This document shows, one piece after another, positions 62,546 to 64,000 of a stretch of DNA of 64,000 nucleotides; the first letter of the stretch is position 1, and the number at the start of each line of letters is the position of its first letter. Made by a program: the position numbers and the translations under genes. The DNA comes from Neelides folsomi (taxonomy: Eukaryota > Arthropoda > Collembola > Neelipleona > Neelidae), in NCBI GenBank assembly GCA_034687125.1, contig JAQGBZ010000010.1, positions 248,001 through 312,000 on the forward strand, in the 5' to 3' direction. The notes beneath the pieces are model-generated. The model was given only the letters and a program-made list of their open reading frames with translations. It was not told the DNA's origin and searched no databases.

Positions 62546-63419
62546 TCAAGAGTGTGATTCATCAGGAATGGATGGTGATGTGGAAGCGACGGGTGACGGA
62601 GTTTTCCTCGTCTGATGTCTTGGACTCCCAAGTGAAGGATATGGGACAAAGCGGGAGGAGGAGTAGGAAGATCCTCCTGTTGACACCTGCGGGTAAAAGG
62701 GACGCGGGAGGCGAAGGGACTGGTCTGGTCCATTGACTGCCGAAGCAAGGGCTGCAATTTGGGCATGATGGGCAAGGAGCGTAGGGCCGAGTGGGCCGGC
62801 CAGTCCATGCAAGCTCGCCCATTGTGTCCAAAGCTGCAATGGGAGCGTGTTGTGCTGTCCAGCAGACCTGCTCGCCGATGCCACAGCGTTGGCTGCGCTG
62901 AGGGCATAAAGCTGCGAAAGACTCCCGTTCAAGTCTCCTGTGGATGTCCGAGGCATCGGCGGTGAGGAAAAGTGCGGACTGAAGGGCGGACGCAGGCCGA
63001 GGAGTTGGGCCCTTGCTTGGAGCAGAGCTTTCTCTTCAAAGGTGAGGGAGTTTGTTGGGTCGTGGGGGTCGTAGGGACGGAGCGGAGGGCGAATGTACTG
63101 CTGCTCCACGAGCATCGTCTCCATCGTCTCCCTGAAACTTCTCGGGTTAATACAAGTTGAAGTGGGGAGAGATGGGAGGAACCTTCGCGTGAGTCTCTGT
63201 GTGGCATTGGGAATTAACATGCGGGAGAGTTGCCCTCTTAATTACAAACTCCTTATTTCATCGGCTCATCCTTCTGAGACTGGAGCCAGGGCTTAATTAA
63301 AGGGGAAAGGGTCGCCCCAGGACTTTCCATCAAACTTCTCACCTCTCAAACTCGGTGAGGCGGGAGGAGTCGCGGAACCCCTTTGCGAACGGGTTGCTGT
63401 CGATCTTCAGCTTCGTGAT
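62546..63419 (-). CDS. mid/H15: T-box transcription factor, midline/H15 class, copy 2 (3' part)
   Basis: Two minus-strand exons, 63419-63343 (77 bases) and 63131-62546 including the TGA stop, encode the end of a second T-box protein. The 77-base exon gives ITKLKIDSNPFAKGFRDSSR then LTEFER, differing from copy 1 only by two Asp-to-Glu changes in that stretch. The tail of about 195 residues shares with copy 1 a QLYxL word and an LPLxLWxQWxxLxxL block, but is otherwise diverged and rich in Ser, Pro, Ala and Leu. Exon length and intron phases equal those of copy 1. Earlier exons, including most of the T-box, lie beyond the right edge: the intron continues for at least 580 bases. Tail-to-tail arrangement with copy 1 marks a local duplication of the kind known for Drosophila mid and H15. 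Confidence 0.92.
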
Positions 63420-64000
63420 CTGTTGACAATGAAGAGAACATAAGTGAAGTTATCAGTATAAAGCCAAGTTGATGCATCTTCCTACTCCATTTACTCTCCC
63501 AGCTTCTGCCCTTCCTCATATCGTCTTTCAGCTTCAAAAAGCTTTCCTCTGGATACGATACGACGCTATCTACCACCGCACTCCGACTTCAACACTTAAG
63601 TTCATACAACCAAATGCCCGCCTGGGTAATGCAATACTTCCATATCTTATCCCAAATATTCCGCTACCTCATTACTCACATATTGAATGCATAAGTGTCG
63701 GATGTATAATACTGATATAAACTGTACCATATATGCTTATTGTAAGGAGACGAGCAGAGGAAACGAAGATTAAAGTGGATGCTCAAAATATCCAATTTGT
63801 GTACATGAGAGATCCATAAGAAATGTATGGGAGAATAAGACATGGGTGGGGGTTGTATGGGAGTTGTATTGAAGTGTATCCAAAGGAGTTTCATCTGTTC
63901 CATCGTGTTATCGGTGGTCCTATTGTACCATGATCCTTCTCCGTGTCGTGTTACTCCTCATCTTGTGGAAATGTGTGTTTGTCGGGTAATTGGGCCACCC
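63420..64000 (-). other. Intron of T-box copy 2 running off the window
   Basis: The acceptor side is TTGTCAACAG on the minus strand. I searched for the preceding exon, which would end in codons for AYQNQL, and did not find it before position 64000. Confidence 0.6.

Overview
This window is nuclear DNA from an animal, almost certainly an arthropod. It holds intron-split genes with GT-AG junctions, AATAAA poly(A) signals and AT-rich introns. The lineage evidence is an E75-type ecdysone-cascade nuclear receptor and a pair of T-box genes of the midline/H15 (Tbx20) class. I cannot fix the order or species from sequence alone; a small-genome crustacean or a chelicerate would fit.

Layout from left to right: (1) 376-5322, +, the last two coding exons of an SCP/CTDSP-type phosphatase, split by a 4.7 kb intron. 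(2) about 5.8-17.9 kb, +, E75. Six coding exons (12932-17904) give 561 aa, and two further candidate first exons lie upstream at 5918-5978 and 9060-9147. All three candidate first exons end in phase 1, the phase the DNA-binding exon needs. (3) 17.9-22 kb, AT-rich intergenic DNA. (4) 21980-25800, +, a complete C2-WW4-HECT ubiquitin ligase of the Su(dx)/WWP/Itch group in 13 exons, with a non-canonical GC-AG intron before its catalytic exon. (5) 25875-27047, -, a complete Arl8 lysosomal GTPase, tail-to-tail with the ligase and only 74 bp from it. (6) 27671-30450, a DNA transposon with about 200 bp terminal inverted repeats, a broken DDE transposase and an internal inverted, duplicated piece of itself. 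(7) 32030-33563, -, plasmanylethanolamine desaturase (PEDS1/TMEM189/Kua) in four exons. (8) 33.6-48.8 kb, about 15 kb with no gene I can support. (9) 48808-55761, +, a complete midline/H15 T-box gene in six exons. (10) 55.8-62.5 kb, intergenic. (11) 62546-63419, -, the last two exons of a second midline/H15 paralog; the gene continues past the right edge.

The genes are not an operon. Two parts look like regulatory landscapes: the E75 locus, whose nested first exons resemble the multi-promoter organisation known for insect E75, and the convergent T-box pair with its large gene-poor flanks, which resembles the neighbouring mid and H15 genes of Drosophila. Su(dx), Arl8 and PEDS1 are housekeeping-type neighbours in the AT-rich middle. 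Exon boundaries were placed by hand from reading frame, family sequence and splice sites. I ran no search, so family names rest on recognised motifs.
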